Of a stretch of DNA of 25,491 bases, positions 22,373 to 25,491 are shown in pieces (the stretch's first letter is position 1; each line of letters opens with the position of its first letter). The notes beneath the pieces were generated by a model. It was not told the DNA's origin. It made no database searches and saw nothing but the letters and a program-made list of their open reading frames with translations. Source of the DNA: an uncultured Agathobaculum sp. (GTDB taxonomy: Bacteria; Bacillota; Clostridia; Oscillospirales; Butyricicoccaceae); NCBI GenBank assembly GCA_944380945.1, contig CALWJG010000003.1:1-25491 (forward strand). The letters run 5' to 3'. Position numbers and translations under genes: made by a program.

Positions 22373-24772
22373 ATGGCAAGAAATTATATGGACCGCATTG
22401 AGGCGCTGCGGCAGCAGTACCTGAGCACGCGGGTAGACATGGACGTGTACAACGCGAAGTATGTGACCGAGGGTTTTAAGGAAACCGAAGGCCAGCCGTG
22501 GATCATCCAGAAGGCCACGGGCTACGCCCGCACCTGCGAAAAGAAGCAGATCTACATTCAGGACAACGAGCTGCTGGTCGGCGGCGTGGGCTTCAAGCCC
22601 CGCTGCGGCATCCTCAACCCGGACAGCGCCGCAGGCGTCATCGAGAAGGAAGTCGACACCATTTCGGACCGTCCGTTTGACCCGTTCTACCTGAGCGAGG
22701 AGGGCAAGAAAATCTACCTCGAGGAGGTCAAGGACTACTGGAAGAACAAGTGCGTGCTCGACCGCTGGAACCTGATGCTGCCGGACGATGTACGACGCCT
22801 GCGCGCAAACGGCGCGGTGTTTATCGACCGCAAGGCCGTGCGCGGCTACGGCGAGACCACGGTAGACTGGCGCAAGCTGCTGCGGGTCGGTCTGGGCGGC
22901 ATCAAGAAGGAAGCGGAGGAAAAGCTCGCGCAGCTGGACGACGCCGTGCCGGGAGATCTGGAGAAGATGTTCTTCTACAAGGCCGAGATCATGGCGGCGG
23001 ACGCGGTCATCCATCTGGCAAACCGCCACGCCGATCTGGCCGAGCAGATGGCAGCGGAGTGCACAGACGAGACGCGCAAGGCCGAGCTGCTCAAGATCGC
23101 AGAGGTCTGCCGTCATGTGCCCGAGCATCCGGCGCGCAATTTCTGGGAGGCGTGCCAGTCCATCCTGTCCTATGAATATGCGTGCTTCATGGAGCAGAAC
23201 GCATCTTCCTACAACCTCGGCCGTCTGGACCAGTACCTGTACCCCTACTACAAGGCGGACAAGGAAGCGGGCATCCTGACGGACGACGACGCGCAGGAGC
23301 TGCTGGACTGCCTGTGGATCAAGATCGCAGAGATGAGCCTGTTTCAGGACGAGGTCACCGCGCAGTATGCGGCCGGCTACTGCATCACCGTGCAGACCAG
23401 CTGCGGCGGCATTAACGAATACGGCAACGACGCGACAAACGAGCTGTCCTACATGATGATCCAGGCGACCGAGGACGTCAAGTTCAAGGAGCCCAACCTG
23501 TCGGTCACTTACAGCATCTCCAAGAATCCGGACGCGCTGCTGCACAAGGCGGTCGAGTCGATCGGCATGGGCCTGACCATGCCGGCAGTCTACTCCAACG
23601 ACGTGGGCATCCGCATGATGCTCAACAAGGGCGTGCCGCTCTCCGAGGCATGGGACTGGAACCCCTGCGGCTGCGTGGAAACCAACCTGTCCGGCAAACT
23701 CAAGGAATACACCGACATCGCGGATATCAACATGGGCGCGATGGTCGAGTTCGCGCTCAACGACGGCAAGAGCCGCATCACCGGCGAGCAGGTATCCGTC
23801 CACACCGGCGACCCGCGCGAGTTCAAGACCTTTGAGGACTTCTTCAGCGCTGTCAAAAAGCACATCGACTTTGCGGTCGACTGCATCACCTCGGCGGACC
23901 AGCTGCTGGACTACCTGTCCATGAACTACCGCACGGTTCCGGTGCTGTCGCTGGGCTTCCCGCACTGCATGGAGGTCGGCAAGGATTACAGCCAGCCGGG
24001 CGCTGCTAAATATTCGGTCGGCGGCGGCGTGATCACGGTCGGCCAGGCGGACATCGTCAACTCGGTCGCTGCGGTCAAGTATCTGGTATACGACGAGAAA
24101 AAATGCACGATGGATCAGCTGGTCAAGGCGCTGGATGCGGACTTCAAGGGCTACGAGGATATTCAGGCGATGTGTCTGGCCGCGCCCAAGTACGGCAACG
24201 ACGACGAGCGCGCAGACTTCTGCGTCGGCGAGATCTTCACACATGTGATCGACCAGTTCGAGAAATACGACACCAAGTTCGGCAAAATGACCTGCGGCAT
24301 GCTGCCGGTATCGGGCAACACCCCGATCGGCCAGTGGGTCGGCGCGCTGCCGTCCGGCCGCAACGCCAAGACCCCGCTGACCGACGGCATCGGCGCAACG
24401 GGCGGCACGGACGTCAACGGCCCGACCGCACTGCTCAAGTCGGTCAGCCACATCCCGCACGCGCGCTTCACGCAGGGCACCCAGCTGAACATGAAGTTCG
24501 AGCCGGAGATGCTCAAGGGCGAGGACGGCATCGCGCACGGCATGAACATGCTCAAAACCATGTGCCTGCTGGACGTTTACCATGCGCAGATCAACTGCGT
24601 GGACCGTGCGACGCTGATCGACGCGCAGCAGCACCCCGACCAGCACCGCGACCTGCTGATCCGCGTGGCGGGCTACACCGCCTTCTTCGTTGAACTCGGC
24701 AAGGAGACGCAGGACGAGATCATCGGCCGCACCGAGATCAATGCCTGGGCCGGCTGCGGCTGCGCCGGCTGA
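22373..24772 (+). CDS. Glycyl radical enzyme, HypD/PFL-like superfamily, substrate unassigned
   Basis: A 799-residue glycyl radical enzyme. The radical-bearing loop is IRVAGYTAFF (Gly767) followed by QDEIIGRTE, and the thiyl/acid site is PCGCVET (Cys434, Glu436), the Cys-x-Glu type used for eliminations and decarboxylations rather than the Cys-Cys of pyruvate formate-lyase. CVET and IIGRTE resemble trans-4-hydroxyproline dehydratase HypD, but by eye the pocket residues of HypD (a His near 160, an Asp-Phe near 339, a Tyr near 450) are not kept. The C-terminus has an unusual tail, INAWAGCGCAG. No activating radical-SAM enzyme lies next to it within the window. AAGGAGG is 7 bases before the ATG. 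The promoter is sigma-54 type, and a P5C-reductase-like gene follows two genes downstream. Confidence 0.9.
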   Translation: MARNYMDRIEALRQQYLSTRVDMDVYNAKYVTEGFKETEGQPWIIQKATGYARTCEKKQIYIQDNELLVGGVGFKPRCGILNPDSAAGVIEKEVDTISDRPFDPFYLSEEGKKIYLEEVKDYWKNKCVLDRWNLMLPDDVRRLRANGAVFIDRKAVRGYGETTVDWRKLLRVGLGGIKKEAEEKLAQLDDAVPGDLEKMFFYKAEIMAADAVIHLANRHADLAEQMAAECTDETRKAELLKIAEVCRHVPEHPARNFWEACQSILSYEYACFMEQNASSYNLGRLDQYLYPYYKADKEAGILTDDDAQELLDCLWIKIAEMSLFQDEVTAQYAAGYCITVQTSCGGINEYGNDATNELSYMMIQATEDVKFKEPNLSVTYSISKNPDALLHKAVESIGMGLTMPAVYSNDVGIRMMLNKGVPLSEAWDWNPCGCVETNLSGKLKEYTDIADINMGAMVEFALNDGKSRITGEQVSVHTGDPREFKTFEDFFSAVKKHIDFAVDCITSADQLLDYLSMNYRTVPVLSLGFPHCMEVGKDYSQPGAAKYSVGGGVITVGQADIVNSVAAVKYLVYDEKKCTMDQLVKALDADFKGYEDIQAMCLAAPKYGNDDERADFCVGEIFTHVIDQFEKYDTKFGKMTCGMLPVSGNTPIGQWVGALPSGRNAKTPLTDGIGATGGTDVNGPTALLKSVSHIPHARFTQGTQLNMKFEPEMLKGEDGIAHGMNMLKTMCLLDVYHAQINCVDRATLIDAQQHPDQHRDLLIRVAGYTAFFVELGKETQDEIIGRTEINAWAGCGCAG

Positions 24773-24801
24773 CCAACCACATAGGATAGGGGGACGAGGC
24801 G

Positions 24802-25350
24802 GTGCAGCAGATAGCGGCGCAGGTCGTCGGGTTCATTGCGATGGCGCTTTGCATCGGATGCTTCCAGTGCAAAAGCAAAAATACACTGCTGGCGATGCAG
24901 CTGGCCGGCAATGCGGTATTCATCCTGCATTACATGATGCTGGGCGCTTTCAGCGGCTGCGCCAGCCTGATCCTGCTGGTGCTCAGCAATCTGATGCTGC
25001 TGTTCCGTCTGCAGGGCAGGAGCTGGGCGCGCGGCTGGGGCTGGCGGTGGATCTTTTCCGGATTGACGGTGCTGGTCGGCCTCGCCACATGGGAAAACCT
25101 GTTCAGCCTGCTGCCCTGCGCCGCCTCGGTCGCCTTTATCCTGACGAATTGGACGTGCAAAGAAAAAATCATGCGGCTGGGCAAGGTGCTGCTCGTCGGT
25201 CCGGGATGGATCACTTATAACCTCTATGTACAGTCCTGGTCCGGCATGATCAGCGAGGGCATCGGCATGTGTTCCGCGCTGGTGGCGCTGTACCGGTACC
25301 GCAAACAACAGACGGCCGCTTCGAAGGAAGGCACGCACGATGGAACATAA
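24802..25350 (+). CDS. YgjV-family inner membrane protein
   Basis: A 182-residue hydrophobic protein with about five membrane segments, close in length and pattern to E. coli YgjV (about 183 residues): VVGFIAMALCIGCFQCKSKN, LAGNAVFILHYMMLGAFSG, repeated LLxLSNxxLL and SAxVALYRYRKQ at the end. The function of the family is unknown. The start is GTG at 24802 with AGGGGGA about 8 bases upstream, 29 bases after the glycyl radical enzyme, so it is probably in the same transcript. Its 3' end overlaps the next gene by 11 bases. Confidence 0.82.
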   Translation: MQQIAAQVVGFIAMALCIGCFQCKSKNTLLAMQLAGNAVFILHYMMLGAFSGCASLILLVLSNLMLLFRLQGRSWARGWGWRWIFSGLTVLVGLATWENLFSLLPCAASVAFILTNWTCKEKIMRLGKVLLVGPGWITYNLYVQSWSGMISEGIGMCSALVALYRYRKQQTAASKEGTHDGT

Positions 25351-25491
25351 CGCATATCCCTCGGTCGGCTTTGTCGGCACAGGCGCGATCACCGCAGCTG
25401 TGGTGACCGGCTTCTGCCGGCGGGCGGCGGATCTCCCCTTCCCCATCGTGCTCTCCCCCCGCAGTCAGTCAACTGCCGCCGCACTGCAGCA
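25340..25491 (+). CDS. Pyrroline-5-carboxylate reductase-like NAD(P)-binding protein (5' part only)
   Basis: The first 50 codons are present before the window ends. They start at the ATG inside the YgjV gene's last codons, in another frame. The reading SVGFVGTGAITAAVVTGFC is a Rossmann nucleotide-binding start like that of ProC-type reductases, followed by FPIVLSPRSQSTAAAL, where a Ser/Arg after the second strand suggests preference for NADP(H). P5C reductases are often encoded near hydroxyproline dehydratase HypD, so the proximity to a glycyl radical enzyme is suggestive. With only the N-terminus visible, another dehydrogenase of this fold is possible. The 11-base overlap indicates co-translation. 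Confidence 0.65.
   Translation, partial: MEHNAYPSVGFVGTGAITAAVVTGFCRRAADLPFPIVLSPRSQSTAAALQ

Noticed and set aside
22145..24646. An 833-codon minus-strand frame opposite the glycyl radical enzyme
   Set aside because: Shadow reading with no motif; the plus-strand gene is unambiguous.
25340..25491. The possibility that the end of YgjV and the start of the reductase are one frameshifted gene
   Set aside because: YgjV already has full family length and the reductase has its own ATG and intact Rossmann start. This is an ordinary short overlap.

Overview
The window looks like a chromosomal segment of a high-GC, strictly anaerobic Firmicute, most likely a gut clostridium of the Oscillospirales type. 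This is inferred from gene content: pyruvate:ferredoxin oxidoreductase, an electron-bifurcating NfnAB pair, a non-pyrrolysine MttB-family methyltransferase, a glycyl radical enzyme, an opine-dehydrogenase-like protein, sigma-54 control, AGGAGG ribosome binding sites and occasional TTG/GTG starts. No rRNA, tRNA or CRISPR array was seen.

Layout. Positions 1-405 (minus strand) are debris of an integrative conjugative element: a broken VirD4/TraG coupling-protein fragment that runs into what looks like the 5' end of a group II intron. Positions 551-6050 (minus) form a quaternary-amine module: a divergent BCCT transporter, an MttB-family methyltransferase and a sigma-54 enhancer-binding regulator. 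A textbook -24/-12 promoter and upstream TTGCGCA dyads lie between the regulator and mttB. Positions 6073-8466 (minus) are nfnB and nfnA, linking ferredoxin, NADH and NADPH. Positions 8465-10754 (minus) hold a QueG-like iron-sulfur protein and a MATE exporter that overlap by 4 nt. Positions 10840-13362 (minus) are a three-gene operon, TPR protein / DUF4037 nucleotidyltransferase-like / DUF4125, of unknown role.

From 13538 a plus-strand block carries an iron-dependent alcohol dehydrogenase and then a free-standing PEP/pyruvate-binding barrel related to the C-terminus of pyruvate phosphate dikinase, with several catalytic residues replaced. A minus-strand nifJ-type PFOR (16417-19923) is divergent from an octopine/nopaline-dehydrogenase-family gene (20410-21675). 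A 697-base non-coding stretch follows, with nested GGGTGCAAAAAA repeats and a second perfect sigma-54 promoter. That promoter drives a glycyl radical enzyme of a subtype I cannot assign, followed by a YgjV-family membrane protein and the start of a pyrroline-5-carboxylate-reductase-like gene that overlaps it and runs off the window.

How it may work together (inference). PFOR, NfnAB and the alcohol dehydrogenase handle fermentative electron flow around pyruvate. The MttB/BCCT module and the glycyl radical enzyme look like two catabolic modules for amine or amino-acid-like substrates. Both have near-consensus sigma-54 promoters and share the 12-mer TTGCGCAAAAAA, so one enhancer-binding protein may control both. 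The best candidates for new biology are this putative regulon, the unassigned glycyl radical enzyme, the stand-alone remodelled PPDK barrel and the TPR-DUF4037-DUF4125 operon.
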